This document shows, in pieces, positions 10,092-19,643 of a stretch of 64,000 nucleotides of DNA. Position 1 is the stretch's first letter; each line of letters starts with the position of its first letter. The DNA comes from an uncultured Pseudomonadota bacterium (GTDB taxonomy: Bacteria; Pseudomonadota; Gammaproteobacteria; Burkholderiales; SG8-39). Made by a program: the position numbers and the translations under genes. The notes below the pieces were generated by a model. It saw nothing but the letters and a program-made list of their open reading frames with translations, did no database searches and was not told the origin of the DNA. Where the stretch lies: contig CAIKRR010000027.1 in NCBI GenBank assembly GCA_903829815.1, positions 25,112 to 89,111 of the forward strand. Reading direction: 5' to 3'.

Positions 10092-12355
10092 ACGCGCCCG
10101 ACCGCACCGGCCTTGGCAATGCCTTTGAGGCAACCGCCAGCGGCACCCTGACAGGTGCGCCGATCGAACGGGTCGAAGACGAACGGTTCCTCACCGGTGC
10201 CGGGTGCTTCACTGACGATGTGCGCTTCGAGGGCATGGTCCATGCCGCGATCCTGCGCAGCAGTCATGCGCATGCACGCATCCGAGGCATCGACTGCAGC
10301 GCGGCACGAGCCCTGCCCGGGGTGCTTCTGGTAGCCACCGCAGCCGAGATCGGCCACGCGCACAAGCCTATCCCCATCCGGCTCGCACCGCTCCCCGGAC
10401 TCGATCGCTTCCTGCAGCCGACCATCGCCGCTGATGAAGTGCGCTATGTCGGTGAACCGGTGGCCATCGTGGTTGCGACGAGCCGCTATATCGCCGAAGA
10501 CGCGCTCGATCTGATCGAGACCGACTACGAGGAACTGCCGGCCGTTACCGGCATCGAGCAGTCGATCGCTGGCGCAGCACTGGTCCATGCGTCCGTCGGC
10601 ACCAATGTGGCGACGCAGTATCCGGTGGGGCGAGGCGATGCAGAGCAGGCCTTCGCCAGCGCACCCTACACCCGGCGCGAGCGCTTTCGCTGCCACCGGC
10701 ATACCGGCGCACCGATGGAAACCCGCGGTCTGGTCGCCGAATGGAACGGCAGCCTGATGCGGGTCTGGGGCGCCACCAAGGTGCCCTTCTTCAACCGCGG
10801 ACTGCTTGCCAGCATGTTCGACCTGCCCGAGACGGCCGTCGACATGATCGAAACCGACATCGGCGGGGGCTTTGGCATCCGAGGCGAGTTCTACCCTGAA
10901 GACTTTCTCGTGCCTTGGGCCTCGATGCAGTTGGGCCGACCGGTGAAATGGATCGAAGACCGCCGCGAACACCTGATGGCTGCCAACCATGCGCGCGAGA
11001 CCGAGTGCGAACTCGAGATCGCGATGGACCACGATGGCACGATACGGGGCCTGCGCGGCCGCGCCATGGCCGACCTGGGCGCCTATGTCCGCACCGGCGG
11101 CGGTGTAGCCATATCGAGGCTCGCCCAGTACCTGCCCGGGCCCTACCGAATCACCGACTTTGCCTGCGAAGTGATGGCGGTGATCACCAACAAGACCCCG
11201 GTGGGCACCTTTCGCGGCCCCGGACGCTACGAGGCCAACTTCTTTCGCGAGCGACTGCTCGACCTGGCCTGCGCCGACCTGGGGCTCGACCCGGTGGCGG
11301 TACGCGAGAAGAACCTCATCGCAAAGCATGAGATGCCCTGGCCCATTGGCCGCCTCGTACCCACCGAAGGCGAAGGGGCCTATGACGTTGGCGACTTCCA
11401 CTCGGGCCTGCACAAGGCACTGGCCGCCATCGGCTACGAGCGCCTGCCGCGTGGCGGCACGCGCATCGACGGCTGGCTGCACGGGGTGGGCGTGGCCTGC
11501 TTCGTCGAATCCAGCGGTGGGGGCAAGTCTGAAAACGCACGCATCATCGCGCGCACCGATGGCAGCTTCGACATCTATTCGGGCGTGTCCACCATGGGGC
11601 AGGGCCACGAGACGGTCTTTGCGCAGATTGCGGGCGACGAACTCGGGGTCCCGCTCGATGCCTTCAGGGTGCATCACGGGTCGACCGCGCATGTCGACTA
11701 TGGCTGGGGCACCTTTCACAGCCGCGCCATCGTGGTGGGCGGCAGTGCGGTGAAACTGGCAGCGGCCCAACTGCGTGAACAACTCGATGCGCTCGCCGCC
11801 ACCGGACATGTCGGCGCACCGGCCGAAGACATCGAAGTGAAACTGCGCTACGACACTCGCGGCCCGACCTACAGCTACGGCACCCACGTGGCGCATGTGG
11901 CCGTCGACCCCGAGACCGCCCGCGTCAAGGTGCTGGCCTATGTGGCGCTCGAGGATGTCGGTCGTGTGATGAACCCCCTGCTTGCCCATGGCCAGGCGGT
12001 GGGTGGTGCGGTGCAAGGCATCGGGGCCACCTTCCTCGACGAACTGCGCTATGACGAGGCCGGGCAACTGCTCTCGGGCAGCTACGCCGACTACCTGATG
12101 GCCACCAGCACCGAAGTGCCGGCGGTGCAGGCCGTGCTGCTCGAGGAATCACCCTCACCATCCAACCCGCTGGGCGCCAAGGGTGCAGGCGAAGGCGGCA
12201 TCGTTGCAACGGGTGGGGCGCTTGCAAATGCGGTGGGGGATGCCCTCGCGGGCTACCGGCTGCCGCTCACCACCCTGCCACTGTCGCTCGACAACCTGGC
12301 CCGGGCCCTGCGCCAGGCGCGTGCCGCCGGCAACGCACCCCAAGCAGGTCACTGA
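10088..12355 (+). CDS. Xanthine dehydrogenase family molybdopterin-binding (large) subunit
   Basis: IERVEDERFLTGAGCFTDDV, DIGGGFGIRGEFYPEDFLVPWAS, GTFRGPGRYEANFF, LGAKGAGEGG (catalytic Glu region). ATG at 10088 overlaps the upstream stop. Confidence 0.93.
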   Translation: MNAPDRTGLGNAFEATASGTLTGAPIERVEDERFLTGAGCFTDDVRFEGMVHAAILRSSHAHARIRGIDCSAARALPGVLLVATAAEIGHAHKPIPIRLAPLPGLDRFLQPTIAADEVRYVGEPVAIVVATSRYIAEDALDLIETDYEELPAVTGIEQSIAGAALVHASVGTNVATQYPVGRGDAEQAFASAPYTRRERFRCHRHTGAPMETRGLVAEWNGSLMRVWGATKVPFFNRGLLASMFDLPETAVDMIETDIGGGFGIRGEFYPEDFLVPWASMQLGRPVKWIEDRREHLMAANHARETECELEIAMDHDGTIRGLRGRAMADLGAYVRTGGGVAISRLAQYLPGPYRITDFACEVMAVITNKTPVGTFRGPGRYEANFFRERLLDLACADLGLDPVAVREKNLIAKHEMPWPIGRLVPTEGEGAYDVGDFHSGLHKALAAIGYERLPRGGTRIDGWLHGVGVACFVESSGGGKSENARIIARTDGSFDIYSGVSTMGQGHETVFAQIAGDELGVPLDAFRVHHGSTAHVDYGWGTFHSRAIVVGGSAVKLAAAQLREQLDALAATGHVGAPAEDIEVKLRYDTRGPTYSYGTHVAHVAVDPETARVKVLAYVALEDVGRVMNPLLAHGQAVGGAVQGIGATFLDELRYDEAGQLLSGSYADYLMATSTEVPAVQAVLLEESPSPSNPLGAKGAGEGGIVATGGALANAVGDALAGYRLPLTTLPLSLDNLARALRQARAAGNAPQAGH

Positions 12356-12357
12356 CC

Positions 12358-13344
12358 ATGGGGCCGACCCGCGCGCTCGGTGCCGTGCTGGTTGGCCTCT
12401 TCAGTCTGCAACTGCTCGGTCTGCCGCGGGCACACGCAGCCGAAACGCCCGACTATCCGCGCCACCCCTTGCGCTTCATGATCGGGTTTGCCCCCGGGGG
12501 CAGTGCCGATCTGGTGAGCCGTCTGCTCGCGCAAAAGCTCTCCGAGAAGCTGGGTCAACCTATCGTGGCCGAGCAGAAGATGGGGGCTACCGGCATTCTT
12601 GCCAACGAGGTGGTGGTGCGCGCCGCCCCCGATGGGCATGTGCTGGTGCTGCTCACCGGCGGGCATGCCGCCTCGGCCGTCATCATGAAGACGATGCCGC
12701 ACGACCCGGTGCACGACTTCGCGATGGTCTCCACCGTCACCGGTTATCCGATGGTGATCTCGGCATCGCCTGATGCGCCCTTTCGCAACCTTGCCGAATT
12801 CATCACCTGGGCGCGCGCGCGTCCCAATCAGGTGACCTATGCGATGTCGGGCATCGGCAGCGTGCATCACCTGCTGGGTGAACTCATCAACATCGAGGCC
12901 GGTACCCAGATGACCGGCATCCCGCTCAAGGGCGCTTCGCAAAGCCTGGTCGAGGTTCTGGGTGGGCGCATCGACATCATGGTCGAGACGGCTACCGCCT
13001 CGTTCGGCCCGATCAAGGGTGGCCGATTGCGCGCGCTGGCACTCTCGTCGACCGGACGCTATCCGCTCATGCCCGATGTACCCACCATCGCCGAGACCCT
13101 GCCCGGCGTCGAAGTCACTTCGTGGCTGGGCCTCGCTACCACCCCCGGCACGCCCAGGCCGGTGATCGATCGGCTCAACCGCGAAGTGCGCGCCCTCCTG
13201 GCCGAGCGCGAGGTGCAGGCACGCCTGGCCGATCTGGGCGGCGTCGCCATCCCCTCCACACCGGAGGAGATGCGCGATCGCGTGGAGCGTGAGATCGTGC
13301 GCTGGACGCGGGTGGTCGAGTTGAAGAAGATCGAGCGCCAGTAG
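12358..13344 (+). CDS. Bug/TctC family tripartite tricarboxylate transporter-type substrate-binding protein
   Basis: Signal peptide then YPRHPLRFMIGFAPGGSADLVSRLLAQKLSEKLGQPIVAEQKMGATG...PDGHVLVLL; typical Bug N-terminal fold. Confidence 0.9.
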   Translation: MGPTRALGAVLVGLFSLQLLGLPRAHAAETPDYPRHPLRFMIGFAPGGSADLVSRLLAQKLSEKLGQPIVAEQKMGATGILANEVVVRAAPDGHVLVLLTGGHAASAVIMKTMPHDPVHDFAMVSTVTGYPMVISASPDAPFRNLAEFITWARARPNQVTYAMSGIGSVHHLLGELINIEAGTQMTGIPLKGASQSLVEVLGGRIDIMVETATASFGPIKGGRLRALALSSTGRYPLMPDVPTIAETLPGVEVTSWLGLATTPGTPRPVIDRLNREVRALLAEREVQARLADLGGVAIPSTPEEMRDRVEREIVRWTRVVELKKIERQ

Positions 13345-13371
13345 GCAGCCCAGCGCAGCCCATCAGCCTGC

Positions 13372-14145
13372 TCAGAGCACCCGGTCGTCGAAAACCCGCC
13401 GCACGTCCATCTCGTAGTCGAGGATATCGACCGGCGGACGGACAAAGTGCCAGGTGATGCCACCGGGGGCGGCGCCGCGCGGCAGCAGTTCGCTCTCGAT
13501 GAGCGGGTGAATGTCATGGACGGTGTAGACATGCGTGGAGCCCACATCGCGCCAGCCCACGCCCAGCATGCCCATGCGGCGCTCCATTTCGCCCAGCACC
13601 CAGCGCATCTTGTCACGCAGTCCATCGGGCGAGACATCGCCGGCCCGGATCACGTGCCCGGCGTATCCGCCCTTGCCCTCGGGCGCCTCGGCACTGCCCG
13701 AGACAATGAAACTGGGGGCCGCCGGCACACCGGCTGGCAGGGGCACGGTGTAGGAGAAAGCATAGAGCGAGGGTACTGCAGGCGGGGCAACTTTGGGACA
13801 GACGTTGCTGCGCGCTACCGGGTTGGCGTCACCGCGGGCGATGCCCCAGCGCTCGAGCGTTGATACATAGACGCGGTTGAAAGCGATGAAGCCGGCATCA
13901 TCGAACGGAGCCGGTGATCGCAACTCGCAGGCACAGAACGCGGTTGTGGGGCGTCCCTCGGCACGCAGATGCGCCTCGATGCGTGCAAACCCTTCGGCCA
14001 GCGGCAACGGCGTCAGAAAGCGCACTCGGCGGATGGCGTAACCGGGATCGGCGATCACGCCCGACGAATACTGGAATACGCCCGGAGCGTGATGATAATT
14101 GCCTGGAGCAAAGGGCAGAGACTGAGTCACGAGGAAGCCTTCCAT
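13372..14145 (-). CDS. Conserved protein resembling the 2-amino-5-chloromuconate deaminase (CnbZ)-annotated family; function tentative
   Basis: LPFAPGNYHHAPGVFQYSSGVIADPGYAIRRVRF...IEAHLRAEGRPTTAFCACELRSPAPF; resemblance recalled, not searched. Confidence 0.55.
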   Translation of the reverse strand: MEGFLVTQSLPFAPGNYHHAPGVFQYSSGVIADPGYAIRRVRFLTPLPLAEGFARIEAHLRAEGRPTTAFCACELRSPAPFDDAGFIAFNRVYVSTLERWGIARGDANPVARSNVCPKVAPPAVPSLYAFSYTVPLPAGVPAAPSFIVSGSAEAPEGKGGYAGHVIRAGDVSPDGLRDKMRWVLGEMERRMGMLGVGWRDVGSTHVYTVHDIHPLIESELLPRGAAPGGITWHFVRPPVDILDYEMDVRRVFDDRVL

Positions 14146-14268
14146 TTCAGTTCGAGCCCTGGCGCCAGCAATTCATCCGGGCGTGGGCAGGTTGTTCGAT
14201 GGCGCAAGGTATCACGCCCTCTGCGCCCGTAGAATGCGTGTCAGGCATCCCACGGAGACAAACCGCTC

Positions 14269-15465
14269 ATGACCCATCCGACCCCATCGTGTGCGCTGGC
14301 CGCACTGCGCGTGCTTGACCTCACCCGTGTGCGCGCGGGTCCTACCTGCGTGCGCCAGTTTGCCGACTGGGGTGCCACTGTCATCAAGGTGGAGGAGCGC
14401 GTTGCGGATGAACCGGGTGGCAATCCGGCGGACTTCTCGGCGCGCCACGACCCTGACTTCCAGAACCTGCACCGCAACAAGCGCAGCATCACGCTCGATC
14501 TGAAAAGCCCACGCGGCATCGAAATCCTGAAGAAACTGGTGGCAAACGCCGACGTGCTGGTGGAGAACTACCGACCCGACGTGAAGCATCGCCTGGGCAT
14601 CGACTACGAAAGCCTCAGCGCCGTGAACCCCCGCCTCATCTACGCGAGCATCGCCGGCTTCGGCCAGGATGGCCCTTACAGCAAACGACCGGGGGTCGAT
14701 CAGATCGCGCAAGGCATGTCGGGGCTGATGTCGGTCACCGGCGAACCTGGCCGCGGCCCGATGCGGGTGGGCATCTCGCTCGCCGACCTGTCCTCAGGCC
14801 TGTTTGCCGCCCTGGGCGTGATGACCGCGCTCATCGAGCGCCAGACTTCGGGCAAGGGCCAGTGGGTGCAGACCTCGCTCCTGCAGGCCCAGACCTTCCT
14901 GCTCGACTACCAGGCGGCCCGCTACCTCATGCAAGGCGAGATACCGGGGCAGGCCGGCAACGACCACCCCACCGGCGTGCCCACCGGCACCTTCAAGGCG
15001 CGCGATGGCTGGGTCAACATTGCCCCGACGCCACCGATGTGGAAACGCTTCTGCAAGGCGGTGGGCCACGAGGAATGGATCGATCACCCCCACTTCGCCT
15101 CACCGAAACTGCGGCGCGAGCACCGGGGCGAACTCAATGGCCTCATCGCCGACCTGGTGGCGACCGAAGACCGTGACACCTGGGTCGAACGGCTCAACGC
15201 CGCAGGCGTGCCGTGCGGCCCCATCCTCTCCATCGATCAGACCTTTGCCGACCCGCAGGTGAAGCATCTGGGCATTGCACAGACGGTGCATTCGCCGGTG
15301 CTGGGCGACATCACCCTGGTCGGACAGCCAGTGACGCTCAGCCGCACCCCCAGCGCGCTGGTGACCTCAGCGCCGGAAGCCGGCGAGCACACCGCCGCCA
15401 TCCTCGGTGAACTGGGTTACGACGCGGCGCAGATCGCCGCGCTGCGCGAGGGCGGCGTGGTCTGA
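14269..15465 (+). CDS. CaiB/BaiF (class III) CoA-transferase family protein
   Basis: LRVLDLTRVRAGPTCVRQFADWGATVIKVE, RPGVDQIAQGMSGLMSVTGEPG. Confidence 0.93.
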   Translation: MTHPTPSCALAALRVLDLTRVRAGPTCVRQFADWGATVIKVEERVADEPGGNPADFSARHDPDFQNLHRNKRSITLDLKSPRGIEILKKLVANADVLVENYRPDVKHRLGIDYESLSAVNPRLIYASIAGFGQDGPYSKRPGVDQIAQGMSGLMSVTGEPGRGPMRVGISLADLSSGLFAALGVMTALIERQTSGKGQWVQTSLLQAQTFLLDYQAARYLMQGEIPGQAGNDHPTGVPTGTFKARDGWVNIAPTPPMWKRFCKAVGHEEWIDHPHFASPKLRREHRGELNGLIADLVATEDRDTWVERLNAAGVPCGPILSIDQTFADPQVKHLGIAQTVHSPVLGDITLVGQPVTLSRTPSALVTSAPEAGEHTAAILGELGYDAAQIAALREGGVV

Positions 15466-15553
15466 GGCACGGGTGACATGGGGCTCGCACCCGAGCCATT
15501 GCGCTGGTAGCGCAACGGCGGGACCGGCAACGGCGCCGGACCCGCTCTGCCAC

Positions 15554-16537
15554 TCAGTCGAGCGAGATCTTTGCGCGCTCGATCAGACCGCCCAGGCGCT
15601 TGCCGCCCGATTCGATCGCCTGTGCAATTTCAGCCGGCGTGGAAGGCATCGGCTCGAAACCCATGGTGGCGAGGCGATCACGCACATCCGTGTCGGCCAG
15701 CGTCTTGTTGATGTCGGCATTCAGTTGCGCGCTGATCGCGGGCGGCAGGCCGCGCGGCGCAAGAATCGCCACCCAGCTTCGCACCTCGAAATCCGCCTGG
15801 CCACCTGCCTCGGCGATGGTCGGGATGTCGGGGTAGCCCACCACACGCTTCGGCGCTGCGGCGGCGAGATAGCGAATCTTGCCCGAGCGAGCCACCGCAC
15901 CCGAGGAGGCGACGGTGCCGAAGCCCCAGTCCACTTCGTTGTTGCCGATCGCCGGGTAGAGCAGCGTCACTCCCTGGAACGGGATGTGGGTCATGTTGAG
16001 CCCGGTTGCATTCTCGAAGGCCACGACGCCCAGATGCCCGACGCTGCCGATACCCCACGAACCGTAGGTGAACTTGTCACCCTTCGCCTTGGCGGCGGCG
16101 ATGAACTCGGGCATCGTCTTCCAGGGGGCGTTGGCCGGCACGACGAAGAAGAAGTAGGTCTGGTAGAGACGCGCGATCGGCTCGAAGTCCTTCACCGTGT
16201 CGTAGGGCATCTGCTTGTACAGACGCGGGTTGGCGTTCAGATGGGCGTCATCCATCATCAGCAGCGTGTAGCCATCGGCGGGCGAACGCTTGGCCTGCTC
16301 ACCCGCCACCAGACCATTGGCCGTGGGCTTGTTCTCGATGAGGATCTGCTGCCCCCACATCTTCGTGAGCTTGTCGCCCACCACACGCAGCACCGCATCG
16401 GGGCCGCTGCCGGTCGGATAGGCGGCGATGACCTTGACGGGCTTGTTCGGGAAGGCCTGTGCCAGCGCAGCCGAGCTGGCCGCGGCGAGAGTGATGGTCC
16501 CGAAAGCAGCCAGGCTGCTGGAAATGATCCGGTTCAT
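15554..16537 (-). CDS. Bug/TctC family substrate-binding protein
   Basis: MNRIISSSLAAFGTITLAAASSAALAQAFPNKPVKVIAAYPTGSGPDAVLRVVGDKL; signal peptide plus Bug fold; start moved to 16537. Confidence 0.9.
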   Translation of the reverse strand: MNRIISSSLAAFGTITLAAASSAALAQAFPNKPVKVIAAYPTGSGPDAVLRVVGDKLTKMWGQQILIENKPTANGLVAGEQAKRSPADGYTLLMMDDAHLNANPRLYKQMPYDTVKDFEPIARLYQTYFFFVVPANAPWKTMPEFIAAAKAKGDKFTYGSWGIGSVGHLGVVAFENATGLNMTHIPFQGVTLLYPAIGNNEVDWGFGTVASSGAVARSGKIRYLAAAAPKRVVGYPDIPTIAEAGGQADFEVRSWVAILAPRGLPPAISAQLNADINKTLADTDVRDRLATMGFEPMPSTPAEIAQAIESGGKRLGGLIERAKISLD

Positions 16538-16629
16538 GCCGGGTGTCTCCTGAAGACGCCAAAGCCCGATGCGTTCGGGTCGTGCAGATAAGTGAAAAGC
16601 GGTCATCACCGCCAAGAGCGACAGTGCAG

Positions 16630-16654
16630 TTTCCGATGCTAATCGATTTCCGAT
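16630..16654. promoter_or_regulatory. Direct repeat TTTCCGAT-N9-TTTCCGAT in the divergent Bug/monooxygenase intergenic region
   Basis: Two identical octamers at 16630-16637 and 16647-16654 in a locally AT-richer divergent promoter region; regulator unknown. Confidence 0.25.
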
Positions 16655-16755
16655 ATTGTTGCCCTTTGCCGGAGGTCGATGCAGTGGTTGCAACGACCCC
16701 GCGCGTCTGTCGCTCGAACACTCTGCGACAGTCCGATTGGCCTGGAGGCCTGGAT

Positions 16756-17952
16756 ATGGCAGCACAAGCGCAGGACAAACCCGTACTCGTGGTGGGTGGC
16801 GGTATCGGCGGCATGTCGGCAGCACTCGCCCTGAGCCAGGCCGGATGCAAGGTCGAGGTGCTCGAACAGGCCTCGGAGATCGGCGAGATCGGCGCCGGCA
16901 TCCAGCTCGGGCCCAATGCCTTCACGGCCCTCGATGCACTGGGCGTGGGCGAGGCGGCACGGCGCCGCGCCGTCTACACCGACTTTCTGGTGATGCACGA
17001 CGCGATCGACGAAGCAGAGGTCGCCACGATTCCAGTGGGCGAGGCGTTCCGCACGCGCTTTGGCAACCCCTACGCGGTGATTCACCGTGCCGACATCCAT
17101 CTGTCGATCTACGAAGGCGTGCAGAACGATCCGCAGATCGGCGTGCATACCGGCATACGGGTCGAGGCGATCGACATCGGCCCTGATGGCGTGCGGGTGA
17201 CCGACCAGAAGGGCCGCGTCTTCGAAGGGTCAGCCCTCATTGGCGCCGACGGCGGGCGTTCGGTGGCGCGCCAGACGCTGGTCGGTGACGAGCACCGCGT
17301 CTCAGGGCATGTGGTCTACCGTGCCGTGGTGTCCAACGAGGAGATGCCCGCCGATCTGCGCTGGAACGCCGCATCGATCTGGGTCGGCCCCAACTGCCAT
17401 CTGGTGCACTACCCCTTGCGAGGGGGTGAGCAGTACAACATCGTCGTCACCTTCCACAGTCGCGATATCGAAGAGTGGGGGGTGCGCGAGGGCAGCCGCG
17501 AAGAGGTGATGTCCTACTTCGAGGACATCGGTGCACGTCCGCGCCAGTTGCTTGCCACGCCCCTGTCCTGGAAGCGCTGGGCCACTGCCGACCGTGACCC
17601 TGCCGACCACTGGGGCCATGGCCGCGCCACGCTGCTAGGCGACGCCGCCCACCCGATGCTGCAATACCTCGCGCAAGGCGCCGCCCTGGCCATGGAAGAC
17701 GCCGTGACCTTGCGCGAAGCGCTGCGCGTGTGCTCGGGCGATCTGGAAGCGGCGTTCCGGCTGTACGAAAGCAAACGCATCGCACGCACCGCGCGCGTGG
17801 TGCTCTCGGCCCGCGAAATGGGTCGCATCTATCACGCCAAGGGCGTGGAGCGCCTGGTGCGAAACGACATGTGGCGAGGCCGCACCCCAGAGCGCTTCTA
17901 TGACGCGCTCGAGTGGCTCTACGGCTGGCGCCCGGAGCAGTGCCTGGCCTGA
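16756..17952 (+). CDS. FAD-dependent aromatic monooxygenase, 3-hydroxybenzoate 6-monooxygenase-like
   Basis: VLVVGGGIGGMSAALALSQAGCKVEVLEQ, LIGADGGRSVARQTL, LLGDAAHPMLQYLAQGAALAMEDAVTL; C-terminus ALEWLYGWRPEQCLA resembles 3HB6H. Substrate not proven. Confidence 0.85.
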   Translation: MAAQAQDKPVLVVGGGIGGMSAALALSQAGCKVEVLEQASEIGEIGAGIQLGPNAFTALDALGVGEAARRRAVYTDFLVMHDAIDEAEVATIPVGEAFRTRFGNPYAVIHRADIHLSIYEGVQNDPQIGVHTGIRVEAIDIGPDGVRVTDQKGRVFEGSALIGADGGRSVARQTLVGDEHRVSGHVVYRAVVSNEEMPADLRWNAASIWVGPNCHLVHYPLRGGEQYNIVVTFHSRDIEEWGVREGSREEVMSYFEDIGARPRQLLATPLSWKRWATADRDPADHWGHGRATLLGDAAHPMLQYLAQGAALAMEDAVTLREALRVCSGDLEAAFRLYESKRIARTARVVLSAREMGRIYHAKGVERLVRNDMWRGRTPERFYDALEWLYGWRPEQCLA

Positions 17953-18014
17953 CCCCGGGTCGGGAAGATCGCGCATCGAAACGCGCGCGCCGTACCCGGC
18001 GCTTGCCCCGCGGC

Positions 18015-19580
18015 TCAGCGCCCGGACGCAGCCACCGGTCGGGCGATGTAGCGATCGATGCCCACCGGCACGGCCAGATTGCGTCGGTGGACTTCGCTCA
18101 GATAAGGGGCCACCGGCGCACCGCGCTCGATGATGGCCGCCAGATCGGCGCGCAGGCCCGGCATGAGTTCGGCCACCTCGCGAAAGAGTTCCCGCTCATC
18201 GATGCGGGTCGAGCGCGCCCCATCGACCACCACCTCGCCATCGACGAGCACGGTCTGCACGCTGCGCACCGAAGCCGCATAGACCAGTTGCCGGATCGGA
18301 TCGTTCACCGGGTGCAGCGCCGGATCATTGCGATCGATGAGCGTGAGATCGGCACGAAAACCCGGGGCAATGCGCCCGAGTCGGTCGGCCTGCCCGATGC
18401 CTGCCGCGCTGCCTGTGGTGGCCGCGGCAAAGGCCTCGCGTGCATCGGGCCGCCCGGTGAGGCCATGACTGGCCGATGAAAGGAGCGCCAGCAGCTTCAT
18501 CGCCGTGAACATGTCCTGTGCGTCAGAACAACTGCTGTTGTCGGTGCCGAGGCCCACGCCGACACCGGCCTCGAACAGTTCTCGAATCGGCGCGACACCA
18601 CTCAGGGTCTTCAGGTTGCTGGCCGAATTGAGCGCAACGCGCGCCCCGGCGCGGGCAATCGCCTCGATCTCGGCAGGCTGCAGCCATACGCAGTGCGCCA
18701 TCGTCAGGCGCGGGCCGAGCACACCGATGGCGTCCATCCAGGCAACCAGCGAGCCGCCGTGGTGAGCGAAGTGGGCCCGGGCGTTGACTACCGTCGACTT
18801 CGACTCGTAGAGGTGGGTATAGATCCGGCAATCGAGACGCTCGGCGCGCTCGGTGAGTGCCTGCAGAAACGCATCGCTGCAGTTCTCGGGCGTAGCCGCG
18901 CCCAGCCCCCAGGTCGTACGGGCATGCCGACCACGCCAGCGCTCGATCTGACCGTCGACCAGTTCGAGAATCGCCTCACGGTGTCCCAGGGGCTTCACCG
19001 AGGTCGCCATCGAGCGCCGCAGTTCGGAGGGAACGACCTCATCCCAGTGCGGTACCCGGTATTGACCCGGTGCATCGGCCACCTGCAGGGCAAACTCCAC
19101 CCGAATGCCCACCTCGTCATAGGCATCGAGCACGACGCCCACGTGCGACTCGTCAAACGGATGCAAGGTGCACAGATCCTGCACCGTGGTGATGCCGGAG
19201 CGCAGGCACTCCAGTGCGGCCAGCAGCGCGCGTGCCCGGATTTCTTCGCGACTGCGGGGCGGGTAATTCACCGGCACACCCAAGGCCAGCCAGGCCTCGA
19301 GGGTCATCGGTTCGAAAAGACCGCGCAGCAAGGCATCGTGCGAATGAAAATGCGCGGCAATGAAACCGGGCACGACGTAGCGCTCGCGCGCATCGATGAC
19401 GCGAAGGCCCACCGGCAAGCCACCGGCCGCACGCAGGCGCGCAGCGATGCCCTCGCCCACTTCGCGGATCACGCCCTCCTCGACGAGGATGTCGGCTGCA
19501 CGCGCGCCACTGGCCGCCTCGAGCAGCATGCCCCCTTCGATGAGGAGCGGCCCGGCAGCATGGGTTGTTGAAGCGTTCAT
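18015..19580 (-). CDS. Amidohydrolase family protein (ATZ/TRZ, chlorohydrolase/deaminase-like)
   Basis: YVVPGFIAAHFHSHDALLRGLFEPMTLEAWL, LTMAHCVWLQPAEIEAIARAGARVALNSASNLK, VGLGTDNSSCSDAQDMF. Confidence 0.85.
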   Translation of the reverse strand: MNASTTHAAGPLLIEGGMLLEAASGARAADILVEEGVIREVGEGIAARLRAAGGLPVGLRVIDARERYVVPGFIAAHFHSHDALLRGLFEPMTLEAWLALGVPVNYPPRSREEIRARALLAALECLRSGITTVQDLCTLHPFDESHVGVVLDAYDEVGIRVEFALQVADAPGQYRVPHWDEVVPSELRRSMATSVKPLGHREAILELVDGQIERWRGRHARTTWGLGAATPENCSDAFLQALTERAERLDCRIYTHLYESKSTVVNARAHFAHHGGSLVAWMDAIGVLGPRLTMAHCVWLQPAEIEAIARAGARVALNSASNLKTLSGVAPIRELFEAGVGVGLGTDNSSCSDAQDMFTAMKLLALLSSASHGLTGRPDAREAFAAATTGSAAGIGQADRLGRIAPGFRADLTLIDRNDPALHPVNDPIRQLVYAASVRSVQTVLVDGEVVVDGARSTRIDERELFREVAELMPGLRADLAAIIERGAPVAPYLSEVHRRNLAVPVGIDRYIARPVAASGR

Positions 19581-19643
19581 CGCGAGGCTCGCAGCAGAAA
19601 GGGACAATGCCGTCGATTCTACGGGCCGCGCTATCATCGTGGC

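Noticed and set aside
9986-12067. 693-aa minus-strand ORF opposite the Mo-hydroxylase large subunit
   Set aside because: Shadow ORF in high-GC DNA; the plus-strand gene has full family motifs and coupled neighbours.
8686-12355. True aerobic CO dehydrogenase (CoxMSL)
   Set aside because: The Mo subunit lacks the AYxCSFR active-site motif expected for CO dehydrogenase, having GTFRGPGRYEANFF instead; called a generic Mo hydroxylase.
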